NCBI GenBank assembly: GCA_002298605.1
Contig: DBKS01000031.1
Coordinates: forward strand, 1 to 37,011
DNA length: 37,011 nucleotides
Source of the DNA: Bifidobacterium sp. UBA744
GTDB lineage: Bacteria; Actinomycetota; Actinomycetes; Actinomycetales; Bifidobacteriaceae
Direction of reading: 5' to 3'
Every line of letters starts with the position of its first letter. Within the stretch, counting starts at the first letter, position 1. A model generated the notes under the pieces. The model was given only the letters and a program-made list of their open reading frames with translations. It was not told where the DNA came from and made no database searches. Both the position numbers and the translations under genes were made by a program. Below, piece after piece: positions 8,461-16,158 of the stretch.

Positions 8461-8505
8461 TTTGCTTGGTCTGACTGGGTTTCGTAAGACGGTAAGGAGT
8501 ATGTC

Positions 8506-8982
8506 GTGGCTGGTTTCATGAAAAGTGCAATGTCGTATCTGGGCATGTCGGACGTGGCGGATGACGACGACGATTTCGACGACGTGTCGGACGAGGCGTC
8601 GACGTCGTTTGATTCCGATCATTCGGTGACTCCGCAGCCCAGTGCGCCCGCCTCGACCGCCGCCGCTTCGCGCGAGGCCGCCGCGTCGTTCCAGCAGGGT
8701 CGCATCAACCGCATCACCACCATTCACCCCAAGACGTATGAGGATGCCCAATTGGTGGGGCGCGCGATTCGCGACGGCGTGCCGGTCGTGCTGAACCTCA
8801 CCGGAGTGGCCGAGGCCGTGGCCTATCGCATCGTTGATTTCTCCGCTGGCGTGGTGTTCGGCGTTCGCGGTTCCATTGAGCGGGTCACCCCCCGTGTCTT
8901 TCTTCTGAGCCCGGCACAGGTGAACATCAAGGTCGAGGAACCGGCGCAGGCGACTTCGGCGCATGATCTGTTCGCCGACTGA
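8506..8982 (+). CDS. sepF: Cell division protein SepF
   Basis: A membrane anchor and organiser of FtsZ in actinobacteria, which lack FtsA. The 158-residue protein has the family layout: an N-terminal amphipathic helix (MAGFMKSAMSYLGM) for membrane binding, a very acidic linker (DDDDDFDDVSDEAS), and a C-terminal SepF domain from about residue 64 (RINRITTIHPKTYEDAQLVG, GVPVVLNLTG, RIVDFSAGVVFGVRGSIERV, FLLSPAQVNI). The GTG at 8506 has AAGGAG at 8494-8499. An ATG at 8501 overlaps it but is in another frame. The position directly after ftsZ fits direct partnership with the FtsZ C-terminal peptide. Confidence 0.97.
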   Translation: MAGFMKSAMSYLGMSDVADDDDDFDDVSDEASTSFDSDHSVTPQPSAPASTAAASREAAASFQQGRINRITTIHPKTYEDAQLVGRAIRDGVPVVLNLTGVAEAVAYRIVDFSAGVVFGVRGSIERVTPRVFLLSPAQVNIKVEEPAQATSAHDLFAD

Positions 8983-8987
8983 CGGGC

Positions 8988-9010
8988 GCGGCGGCCGCCG
9001 TGGTCGCCGC
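8988..9010 (+). terminator. GC-rich hairpin after sepF
   Basis: GCGGCGGCC (8988-8996) pairs with GGTCGCCGC (9002-9010) with one G-U pair and a 5-nt loop, starting 5 nt after the sepF stop. There is no T tract, so it may slow RNA decay or reduce read-through into yggT rather than terminate. Confidence 0.45.
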
Positions 9011-9066
9011 ATCGGCATTCAGTTCACGTCCAGCTTGGCGTATCGACGCATGTTAGGGTAGGCAGC

Positions 9067-9348
9067 ATGCTGTTTTTTCTCATTCGGTGGGTTGTTGACC
9101 TTGCCATCGATGCCTATATGCTGATTCTCTTTATTCGCATGTGCCTGGATTGGGCGTCCGTTTTGGCGCCCCGGTGGTATCCGCGTGGTGTGGTGGCAAG
9201 CTTGATCGGGGTGGTGTATAACGTGACGGAACCGCCGTTGCGATGGCTTCGCCGCTACATCAAGCCGCTGCCGTTGGGCATGATGAGCCTTGACATGAGT
9301 TTCATGGTGCTGTGGTTTGCCCTTATCGTGCTGCGGGTTCTGATCTAG
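9067..9348 (+). CDS. YggT family membrane protein
   Basis: A 93-residue integral membrane protein of the YggT family. It has an N-terminal hydrophobic segment (LFFLIRWVVDLAIDAYMLILFIRMCLDW) and a C-terminal one (MSLDMSFMVLWFALIVLRVLI). Between them lies the family motif region NVTEPPLRWLRRYIKPLPLG. The family sits next to sepF and divIVA in Gram-positive bacteria and is linked to division or envelope function, but its exact role is not settled. The ATG at 9067 has a GGGTAGG-like ribosome binding site just upstream. Confidence 0.93.
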   Translation: MLFFLIRWVVDLAIDAYMLILFIRMCLDWASVLAPRWYPRGVVASLIGVVYNVTEPPLRWLRRYIKPLPLGMMSLDMSFMVLWFALIVLRVLI

Positions 9349-9414
9349 GTTCATTGGCGTCGACGGGAAACCGCCGCAAATGAGCGTGCCATAGGCGTTT
9401 GTGGTGGCTCATGG

Positions 9415-9450
9415 GTTGGCTACGTGATACAGTCGAAAGTCGAAGCCAAC
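9415..9450 (+). promoter_or_regulatory. Inverted repeat around a GATACAGT (-10-like) element before divIVA
   Basis: GTTGGCT (9415-9421) and AGCCAAC (9444-9450) are perfect 7-bp arms around a 22-nt interior that contains GATACAGT (9426-9433). If TACAGT is the -10 box, a protein bound to the arms would cover the promoter; in RNA the same arms could form a hairpin 37 nt before the start. The rest of the 139-nt gap (9349-9487) shows no other clear feature apart from the divIVA ribosome binding site GAGGTGG at 9474-9480. Confidence 0.4.
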
Positions 9451-9487
9451 GTAATCAGGCATAGCCCCAAAGTGAGGTGGGAACAAT

Positions 9488-10801
9488 ATGGCTCTTCTGA
9501 CGCCTAAGGATATTAGGGAGCACACCTTCCAGACCGTCCGTTTCAAGGAAGGCTACGATGTCGATGAGGTTGATGATTTCCTGGATCAGGTGACCGCGAC
9601 CGTAGAGGCTTTGGGCAAGCAGGCTGTCGCCTCCACACAGTCTTTGGGTCCGGATGTCGCGCCGCTGAATGCGAAGATCTCCGAGCTGAGCTCCCAGGTG
9701 GATGCTCTGAGGGCCGAGAACTCCCAATTGAAGATGGCTGCGCAGCAGGCCGCCGCGGCAGCGCCCGCTGTCAACGCGGCGAACGCCGCCAAGGTGACCG
9801 AGGCCGAGGAGAACGCCAAGGCTTTGGCCTCGCAGAACGAACAGCTCAAGGGACAGGTGGATCAGCTCAACAAGCAGATCGATCAGCTGACCGCTCAGGC
9901 GGCTCAGGGCGGCGATGAAGCCAAGACCCTCGCCAATCAGCTGACCGCCGTCCAGAACGAACGCACGGAGGCGTTGAACCGCGCCGAGGCCCTGACCAAC
10001 GAGCTTGCCGAAGCCAAGAGCCAGGCTGCCGCGGCCGCCGCCCGGATCGAGCAGACCGTCGCGCAGGCCAAGCAGAATGCCGATCAGGCGGCTTCCCAGA
10101 TCGCCGAGCTCAACAAGCGTCTCGAGGAATCGAAGCAGCGCGAGGCGTCGCTGCGTGATCAGGTTTCCAAGATCGAGCCGTCCACCGAAACCGGCAGTCT
10201 CAAGAAGATCGCCGGCGCGGGTGCCGATGCCACCACCGAACCCGAGCGTGCCACCGCCATGCTCACCCTGGCGATGCAGCTGCACGATCAGTATGTCGAT
10301 AAGGGCAAGGCCAAGGGCGCCGAGCTTATCGCCGACGGCCAGGCCAAGCATGACGATGCCGTCGCCAAGGCCAATGACTACTCCCAGCGCACTCGTTCCG
10401 AAGCCGATGACTACTCCAAGCGTGTGCACAACGACGCCGATTCGTACTCCGAACATGTTCGTTCCGAGGCTGACGGTTATTCCGTCAAAACCCGTCAGGA
10501 TGCCGACATGTATTCCAAGAACAAGCACAACGAGCTGGACGAGTACGAGCAGGAAGTCCAGAAGCGCGCTCAGGAATACGACAAGCAGACCCGTGACGGA
10601 GCCGATCAGTATGCGGCCGACGTCAAGGACAAGCTCATCACCCAGTCCAAGGTCATCGAGGGCAATATCCAGGGTCTCAAGCAGTTCGAGGCCGAATACC
10701 GCAGCCGCCTGACCGAGTTCCTCGGACAGTTGGTCAACCAGGTGTCCGACACCAACGCCTTCCAGAGCGTCGAGTCCATGCACCCCGACAAGAACCGCTG
10801 A
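9488..10801 (+). CDS. divIVA: DivIVA / Wag31 polar growth protein
   Basis: A coiled-coil scaffold that marks poles and septa and directs cell-wall growth in actinobacteria. The 437-residue protein starts with the conserved lipid-binding domain: LTPKDIREHTFQTVRFKEGYDVDEVDDFLDQV. A long Ala/Gln/Glu-rich coiled coil (about 60-230) follows, then a linker (KIEPSTETGSLKKIAGAG) and a segment AMLTLAMQLHDQYVDKGKAKG typical of actinobacterial DivIVA. Residues 295-382 form eight consecutive 11-residue units of the type A-D-x-Y-S. The last 50 residues are another helix (VIEGNIQGLKQFEAEYRSRL). The ATG at 9488 has GAGGTGG 7 nt upstream. Phosphorylation is plausible, as in mycobacterial Wag31, but not shown here. 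Confidence 0.96.
   Translation: MALLTPKDIREHTFQTVRFKEGYDVDEVDDFLDQVTATVEALGKQAVASTQSLGPDVAPLNAKISELSSQVDALRAENSQLKMAAQQAAAAAPAVNAANAAKVTEAEENAKALASQNEQLKGQVDQLNKQIDQLTAQAAQGGDEAKTLANQLTAVQNERTEALNRAEALTNELAEAKSQAAAAAARIEQTVAQAKQNADQAASQIAELNKRLEESKQREASLRDQVSKIEPSTETGSLKKIAGAGADATTEPERATAMLTLAMQLHDQYVDKGKAKGAELIADGQAKHDDAVAKANDYSQRTRSEADDYSKRVHNDADSYSEHVRSEADGYSVKTRQDADMYSKNKHNELDEYEQEVQKRAQEYDKQTRDGADQYAADVKDKLITQSKVIEGNIQGLKQFEAEYRSRLTEFLGQLVNQVSDTNAFQSVESMHPDKNR
10370..10633 (+). repeat. Eight consecutive 11-residue (33-bp) repeats inside divIVA
   Basis: Residues 295-382 split without gaps into eight units: ANDYSQRTRSE, ADDYSKRVHND, ADSYSEHVRSE, ADGYSVKTRQD, ADMYSKNKHNE, LDEYEQEVQKR, AQEYDKQTRDG, ADQYAADVKDK. 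Tyr at position 4 is invariant, Ser follows in the first five and Asp at position 2 is nearly constant. The pattern suits a right-handed hendecad coiled coil. The DNA copies are diverged, so this is a protein-level repeat. Confidence 0.9.
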
Positions 10802-10828
10802 TAGGTTCGGCGTACTGGTATATCCCGT

Positions 10829-11353
10829 ATGACCCGATACCCTGACTCCGCAAGACGGCTGCGCATCCGTGTGGCCGTCTTTGCCTGCATAGCGGCGGTG
10901 GCGTTGGCCGTCGACCAGATTACCAAGGCGCTGGCCCTGCGATTGCTTGGCGAAACCGTATCGATTCGTCTGATCCCCGGTCTGCTGGGGTTGCGCCTGG
11001 TGCATAACCCCGGAGCGTCCCTCGGACTCGGTTCGAATGTCACATGGATCATCTCGCTGATCGCGCTGGTTGCGTCCATCGCGATGGTGTGGGCCGTCGT
11101 TCGCACCATTTCAATGAAATGGACCGTGGCGCTGGGCTTTGCGTTCGCCGGGGCCGTGGGCAATCTCATCGACCGCGTCGCGTACGCGGATGGGTTCCTC
11201 AACGGCAAAGTGGTGGATTTCATCGATTACGGCTGGTCGGTCGGCAATGTGGCCGATATCTTCCTCATGGGCGCCGGCATCGGCATTGTGGCGCTTGTTG
11301 TTTTCGGAGAGCCTTTTGACGCCGGTAGTCTTGAAGAGCGCAGCGAGGATTAG
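10829..11353 (+). CDS. lspA: Lipoprotein signal peptidase (signal peptidase II)
   Basis: A membrane aspartyl protease that cleaves the signal peptide of diacylated prolipoproteins. It has 174 residues and four hydrophobic segments. The conserved motifs are AVDQITK (Asp29), LVHNPGASLGLG (Asn60), GAVGNLIDR with catalytic Asp115, and VVDFIDYGWSVGNVADIF with catalytic Asp143. The start ATG at 10829 lies 27 nt after divIVA with no strong ribosome binding site. The pseudouridine synthase gene follows after 6 nt. The PBP4-like protein at 23988-25442 carries a lipobox and would be a substrate. Confidence 0.96.
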   Translation: MTRYPDSARRLRIRVAVFACIAAVALAVDQITKALALRLLGETVSIRLIPGLLGLRLVHNPGASLGLGSNVTWIISLIALVASIAMVWAVVRTISMKWTVALGFAFAGAVGNLIDRVAYADGFLNGKVVDFIDYGWSVGNVADIFLMGAGIGIVALVVFGEPFDAGSLEERSED

Positions 11354-11359
11354 CGCGCG

Positions 11360-12322
11360 ATGAGTCGTCTGGTTCTCGCGCCCGACGCGTTGGTCGGCAG
11401 GCGCCTTGATGTGGCCGTATCCAAAATGCTTGGTGTTTCCCGCGCCAAGGCGAGCGAATTCATCGTTTCCGGGCAGGTCTCCTCTCTGGATCGCCAAATT
11501 TCCAAATCCTCCATTCTGATGGCGGGAGAGACGTTGGAAGTGAATCTGCGCGACGAGGAGCCGGCGCCCGAGCCGGTGGCCGACGATATGGCCATTGTGT
11601 ATGAGGACGACGATGTGGTGGTGGTGGACAAGCCCGTTGGCGTGGCCGCTCACGCGTCGGTCGGTTGGACCGGCCCCACGGTGCTTGGCAGCCTGCTGGA
11701 CCGTGGCGTGCGGATCACCTCGTACGGTGCCCCGGGCAGGCAGGGGATCGTGTCTCGTCTGGATGTCGGTACGTCCGGATTGATGCTGGTGTGCAAGTCC
11801 GAGCTCGCCTATGTCGAGATGCGGCGGCAGTTCTCCGAGCATGAGGTGCGGAAAACCTATCATGCCGTGGCGCAGGGCAACCTCATTCAGGACAGGGCCA
11901 CGATCGATGCGCCTATCGGCCGGGCCAAGGTGTCCGATTTTCGCTTCACCGTCACGCCGGCGGGCAAGGAGGCGATCACGCATTGGGATGTGCTGGAGCG
12001 CTTCGGCGAGGCGACGCTGGCGAGCGTCAATCTCGAAACCGGTCGCACCCATCAGATTCGCGTGCATTTCTCGTCCATTGGCCATCCGCTGGTGGGCGAC
12101 CCGATGTATGGCGCCAATCCGAGGCTTTCGGAGGAGTTGGGGCTGGATCGCCAGTGGCTGCACTCGATGAAATTGAGGTTCCGTCATCCGCGCACCCATG
12201 TGTGGACCACGGTGTCCAGCCGGTATCCACACGACCTGCAGCATGCGCTTGATGTGCTTCGCAGGCGTCGGGCCATGCGCTCCGAGCGCGATGAAGGCGG
12301 GGCTCGGGCCGAATCGCAGTGA
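11360..12322 (+). CDS. rluD: RluA-family pseudouridine synthase (RluD-like)
   Basis: Isomerises uridines to pseudouridine in structured RNA, probably 23S rRNA. The 320-residue protein has an N-terminal S4 RNA-binding domain (about 10-62: RRLDVAVSKMLGVSRAKASEFI) and a catalytic domain with DDDVVVVDKPVGVAAHAS, SRLDVGTSGLMLVCKS (catalytic Asp135), RKTYHAV, LETGRTHQIRVHFSSIGHPLVGDPMYG and an SxKLxFRHP-like end (LHSMKLRFRHP). The usual HRLD is SRLD here; the Asp is kept. It sits between lspA (6-nt gap) and dnaE, as in other actinobacteria. The exact target uridines cannot be read from the sequence. Confidence 0.94.
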   Translation: MSRLVLAPDALVGRRLDVAVSKMLGVSRAKASEFIVSGQVSSLDRQISKSSILMAGETLEVNLRDEEPAPEPVADDMAIVYEDDDVVVVDKPVGVAAHASVGWTGPTVLGSLLDRGVRITSYGAPGRQGIVSRLDVGTSGLMLVCKSELAYVEMRRQFSEHEVRKTYHAVAQGNLIQDRATIDAPIGRAKVSDFRFTVTPAGKEAITHWDVLERFGEATLASVNLETGRTHQIRVHFSSIGHPLVGDPMYGANPRLSEELGLDRQWLHSMKLRFRHPRTHVWTTVSSRYPHDLQHALDVLRRRRAMRSERDEGGARAESQ

Positions 12323-12374
12323 TATGGGATCCTCCTGCGGGATTCCGTTGCGGGGGTGAGGTAGATTGAAAGGC

Positions 12375-15300
12375 ATGGCTGATTCCGGAAACTTTGTGCA
12401 TCTTCATAATCACACGCATTATTCCCTGCTGGACGGTGCCGCGAAGATTCCGAATCTTGCGAAGAAAACCGCCGAATTGGGCATGCCCGCCGTCGGCATC
12501 ACCGATCACGGCAATATGCACGGCGCCTACGAGATGTACACCAACTGCGTCAAAGTCGGCGTGAAGCCGATCATCGGCATCGAGGCGTACGTCACCCCGG
12601 AAACCTCCCGCTTCGACAAGTCCCGTGTGCATTGGGGCACCGAAGACCAGCGTCGCGACGACGTCTCCGGCGGCGGCCTGATCACCCATCTGACCCTGTG
12701 GGCCGAGAACGACAAGGGTTTGGTGAATCTGCTGAAGGCCAGCTCCGACGCCAACCTCGAAGGCCGGGTGCAGCGATACCCGCGTATGGATAAGGAGATC
12801 CTGAGCAAATATTCCGGTGGGATCATCTGCGGTTCCGGGTGCCCTTCGGGAATCGTGCAGACCAGGCTCGCGCTCGGCCAATTCGACGAGGCGCTGCGCG
12901 CGGCCGGGGAATTGCAGGACATCTTCGGCAAGGACAACTTCTTCATCGAGATCATGGATCATAATCTCACCATCGAGAAGCGCAATGTGCCGGGTTTGCT
13001 GGAGATCGCCAAACGGCTCGACGCGCCGCTGCTGGCCACCAACGACTGCCATTACGTCGAGGCCAAGGACGCCGAGGCCCAGGACGCCATGCTGTGCATC
13101 AATTCCGGTTCGCATCTCGATGATCCGGACCGTTTCAAGTTCGAGGGAAGCGGCTACTATCTCAAACCCGCCGACGAGATGCGCGAGCTGTTCAAGGACT
13201 TTCCGGGAGCCTGCGACAACACGCTTGAGATCGCCGACCGGTGCAATGTGATGTTCGACGATGGCGAGGACGGCGCCTTCATGCCGAAGTTCTCCTGCCC
13301 GGAGGGGTGGGATGAGACCAGCCTCTTCCTCAAGAAGGTCGAGGAGGGGCTGGAGCGCCGCTATGACGGCCATCCGCCGATGAACGTGCTCAAGCAGGCC
13401 GACTACGAATGCGGCGTGATTTGCCAGATGCAGTTTTGTGGATACTTTCTGGTGGTGGCTGACTACATTCAGTGGGCCAAGGACCACGGCATCATGGTGG
13501 GGCCCGGCCGTGGATCGGCCGCAGGCAGCATGGTGGCCTATGCGATGGGCATCACCGAGCTTGACCCGTTGGAGCACGGTCTGATCTTCGAGAGGTTCCT
13601 GAACCCGGAACGCGTGTCGCTGCCGGATATCGACGTGGACTTCGACCCGGTCGGCCGAGCCAGGGTCATCGAGTACTGCGGGGAGAAATACGGCAAGGAC
13701 AAGGTCGCGCAATGCGTGATCTATGGTGTGATCAAAACCAAACAGGCTCTGAAGGACTCCGCCCGTATCATGGGCTATGAGTTCTCGATGGGCGACAAGG
13801 TCACCAAGGCGCTGCCGCCCAGCAAGAACGGCAAGGACGCCTCCTTGGCGGAGATTTTCGACCCGACGTCGAAACGCTACGCCGAAGCCAGGGAATTCCG
13901 CGAGCTGTACGACTCCGATCCGGATGCGCATCGCATCATCGACAAGGCGAAAACCATCGAGGGGCTGATCCGGCAAACCGGCGTGCATGCGTGCGCGACC
14001 ATCATGGGGTCGGCGCCGATCACCGATACGTCGCCGCTACTGGAGCGAACCGACGGCACCATCACCACCACCTTCGAGTACCATACCTGCGAGACGCTGG
14101 GATTGGTCAAGATGGATTTCCTGGGGCTTTCCAACTTGACGGTGATCCACGACACCCTGAAGAACATCGAGGCGAACGGCAAGCCGGCCATCGACTACAC
14201 CAAGATCCCGCTGGACGACGCGGCAACCTACCAGTTGCTCGCCCGGGGCGACACGCTGGGCGTGTTCCAGCTTGATTCCGACGGCATGCGCGCGTTGCTC
14301 AAATCGCTCAAGCCCGATAACTTCAACGATATTTCCGCTCTGATCGCCCTGTATCGTCCGGGCCCGATGGATATGGACTCGCATAACAACTATGCGAAGC
14401 GCAAGAACGGCTTGCAGAAAATCGAGCCGATCCATCCCGAGGTGGCCGAGGCGCTGGCCCCAGTGCTGGACGAAACCTACGGCCTGATCGTGTATCAGGA
14501 GCAGGTGCAGGCCGCGGCGCGTATTCTCGCGGGCTATTCGCTGGGCAAGGCTGATGTGCTGCGCCGAGCCATGGGCAAGAAGAAGCCCGAGGTGCTGGCC
14601 AAGGAGCAGGTGCCGTTCTTTGCCGGCATGAAGGAGCACGGGTATTCGCAGGAGGCCGCCCAGGCCGTGTGGGATATCTTCGTGCCGTTCTCCGGCTACG
14701 CCTTCAACAAGGCGCATTCCGCGGCGTACGGTTTGATTTCCTACTGGACGGCGTATCTGAAAACGCATTATCCGGTGGAGTTCATGGCCGCCCTGCTGCA
14801 GGGCACTCGAGACAACAAGGACAAAACGGCCCTGTACCTGGGCGAGGCGCGGCGCATGGGCATCCAGGTCCTCTCTCCCGATGTCAACGAGTCCCGGTTC
14901 GAGTATTCCGCAGTCGGGGACGTCGTGCGTTTCGGTCTGGGCGCCATCCGCAATGTCGGCGAGAAGGCCGTGGCCGCGATTATCGCCGAGCGGGGGAGCA
15001 AACGCGGCAAATTCGTCAATTTCATGGATTTCATTCGCCGCGTGCCTTTGGAGGCCCTGAACAAGCGTTTGGTGGAATCGCTGATCAAGGCCGGCGCGTT
15101 CGACTCCGTCGATCCGAATCGGCGCGCGCTGTTCACGGTGCATGAGGCCGCCATCGATTCGGTGGTTGGGATCAAGCGCAAGCAGGCGGAGGGGCAGTTC
15201 GATTTGTTCGCGGATGACGACGGGTCGTCCGACGCCGACGCCATGGGTGACGCCGCGATCAATGTGCCCGACATCGAGGAATGGGACAAGAAAACCAAGT

Positions 15301-15929
15301 TGAATTTCGAGCGCGAAATGCTCGGACTGTATGTATCGGATCATCCGCTGTCCGGCATGCAGTCGGTGCTGGCGTCGCTGCGCGAAATGTCCATTGCGCA
15401 TCTGATTGACCGGGCCAAGACCATGGGGGACGGCCAGCAGGTTCTGCTGGCCGGTCTGATCACCGGCGTGGATCGTCGCGTGTCCAAGAAGGGCAATCCG
15501 TGGGCCATCGTGACCATTGAGGACATGGAGGCGTCGATCCAGTGCATGTTCTTCGGCAAGGTCTATGAGGCCGCGGCCGCCGATATGCAGATCGACACCG
15601 TGGTGCAGATCCGAGGCCAGGTGGAGGTGCGCGACGAATCTGTGTCGCTGCGGGCGGTTGAGATGCAGGTGCCGGTGCTGGAGGCGGCTGATGAGCGCGC
15701 GGTGGTGATCACCTTGCCGCAGGTGGCGTTGTCGCGGAGCAATATGCTGCAGCTTGGCAATGTGCTGCAGAGTCATCCCGGCTACTGCGAGGTGCATCTG
15801 GCGATTGTGGACGACAGGGGCAACGCCCGGGTGCTCACGTTCGGCGATCGTTTCCGTGTGAAGCGCGACACTTCGCTGTTTGCCGAGATCAAGACCATCT
15901 TCGGACCGAGTTGCCTGCCCGCCGCCTGA
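12375..15929 (+). CDS. dnaE: DNA polymerase III alpha subunit DnaE
   Basis: The catalytic subunit of the replicative DNA polymerase, 1184 residues from ATG 12375. The N-terminal PHP domain starts with NFVHLHNHTHYSLLDGAAKI and includes GITDHGNMHGAYEMY and LATNDCHYV. The C-family polymerase core shows GPGRGSAAGSMVAYAMGIT (about residue 376) and LPDIDVDFD (about 416-422) with the metal-binding aspartates. Next come a helix-hairpin-helix/fingers region, the probable beta-clamp-binding segment EGQFDLFADDD (about 943-953) and a C-terminal OB fold (QVLLAGLITGVDRRVSKKGNPW). The start is not certain: a TTG at 12366 adds three residues and lies closer to GTGAGG at 12356-12361. I prefer ATG 12375 because homology starts directly after it. 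Confidence 0.97.
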   Translation: MADSGNFVHLHNHTHYSLLDGAAKIPNLAKKTAELGMPAVGITDHGNMHGAYEMYTNCVKVGVKPIIGIEAYVTPETSRFDKSRVHWGTEDQRRDDVSGGGLITHLTLWAENDKGLVNLLKASSDANLEGRVQRYPRMDKEILSKYSGGIICGSGCPSGIVQTRLALGQFDEALRAAGELQDIFGKDNFFIEIMDHNLTIEKRNVPGLLEIAKRLDAPLLATNDCHYVEAKDAEAQDAMLCINSGSHLDDPDRFKFEGSGYYLKPADEMRELFKDFPGACDNTLEIADRCNVMFDDGEDGAFMPKFSCPEGWDETSLFLKKVEEGLERRYDGHPPMNVLKQADYECGVICQMQFCGYFLVVADYIQWAKDHGIMVGPGRGSAAGSMVAYAMGITELDPLEHGLIFERFLNPERVSLPDIDVDFDPVGRARVIEYCGEKYGKDKVAQCVIYGVIKTKQALKDSARIMGYEFSMGDKVTKALPPSKNGKDASLAEIFDPTSKRYAEAREFRELYDSDPDAHRIIDKAKTIEGLIRQTGVHACATIMGSAPITDTSPLLERTDGTITTTFEYHTCETLGLVKMDFLGLSNLTVIHDTLKNIEANGKPAIDYTKIPLDDAATYQLLARGDTLGVFQLDSDGMRALLKSLKPDNFNDISALIALYRPGPMDMDSHNNYAKRKNGLQKIEPIHPEVAEALAPVLDETYGLIVYQEQVQAAARILAGYSLGKADVLRRAMGKKKPEVLAKEQVPFFAGMKEHGYSQEAAQAVWDIFVPFSGYAFNKAHSAAYGLISYWTAYLKTHYPVEFMAALLQGTRDNKDKTALYLGEARRMGIQVLSPDVNESRFEYSAVGDVVRFGLGAIRNVGEKAVAAIIAERGSKRGKFVNFMDFIRRVPLEALNKRLVESLIKAGAFDSVDPNRRALFTVHEAAIDSVVGIKRKQAEGQFDLFADDDGSSDADAMGDAAINVPDIEEWDKKTKLNFEREMLGLYVSDHPLSGMQSVLASLREMSIAHLIDRAKTMGDGQQVLLAGLITGVDRRVSKKGNPWAIVTIEDMEASIQCMFFGKVYEAAAADMQIDTVVQIRGQVEVRDESVSLRAVEMQVPVLEAADERAVVITLPQVALSRSNMLQLGNVLQSHPGYCEVHLAIVDDRGNARVLTFGDRFRVKRDTSLFAEIKTIFGPSCLPAA

Positions 15930-15939
15930 CACCTGGATC

Positions 15940-16000
15940 CCGGCACCGGACGCCGCGTCGTATCACGGGCTGTGCGCCGTGCCGGAATCGTCGGGCGTCC
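15940..16000 (+). repeat. Two interleaved inverted repeats downstream of dnaE
   Basis: CCGGCAC (15940-15946) is complementary to GTGCCGG (15979-15985), and GGACGCC (15948-15954) to GGCGTCC (15994-16000). The order is A, B, A', B', so the two helices cannot nest: they form either a pseudoknot or mutually exclusive hairpins. There is no T tract. The element starts 11 nt after the dnaE stop and could end the dnaE transcript or belong to the fucO upstream region. Confidence 0.5.
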
Positions 16001-16061
16001 TACATGATGGGATGTATTCGCAGAATGTGCCCAAATGGTCGTTTGGCGATCATTTTCGCAC

Positions 16062-16067
16062 TATAAT
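16062..16067 (+). promoter_or_regulatory. Candidate -10 box (TATAAT) of fucO
   Basis: A consensus TATAAT about 92 nt before the fucO start. The -35 region is poor: TTGGCG at 16043-16048 is only 13 nt away, so an activator or a non-standard spacing would be needed. Transcription from here would place the palindrome at 16113-16124 about 40-50 nt into the leader. Confidence 0.5.
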
Positions 16068-16112
16068 GGTCAGCGATGAGCAGGTACGATCCAGTCGATG
16101 GACGTCTGGTAA

Positions 16113-16124
16113 GTGAGCGCTCAC
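16113..16124 (+). promoter_or_regulatory. Perfect 12-bp palindrome GTGAGCGCTCAC before fucO, candidate operator
   Basis: The 12-mer is fully self-complementary with a central CG-type step, as in LacI-family operators, which have short perfect palindromes. It lies downstream of the TATAAT box and 34 nt before the fucO start, a road-block position. The regulator is not encoded in this window. Confidence 0.55.
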
Positions 16125-16158
16125 ATGCAGTAAGGAACATAGCTTAAAGGAGAGCGGT

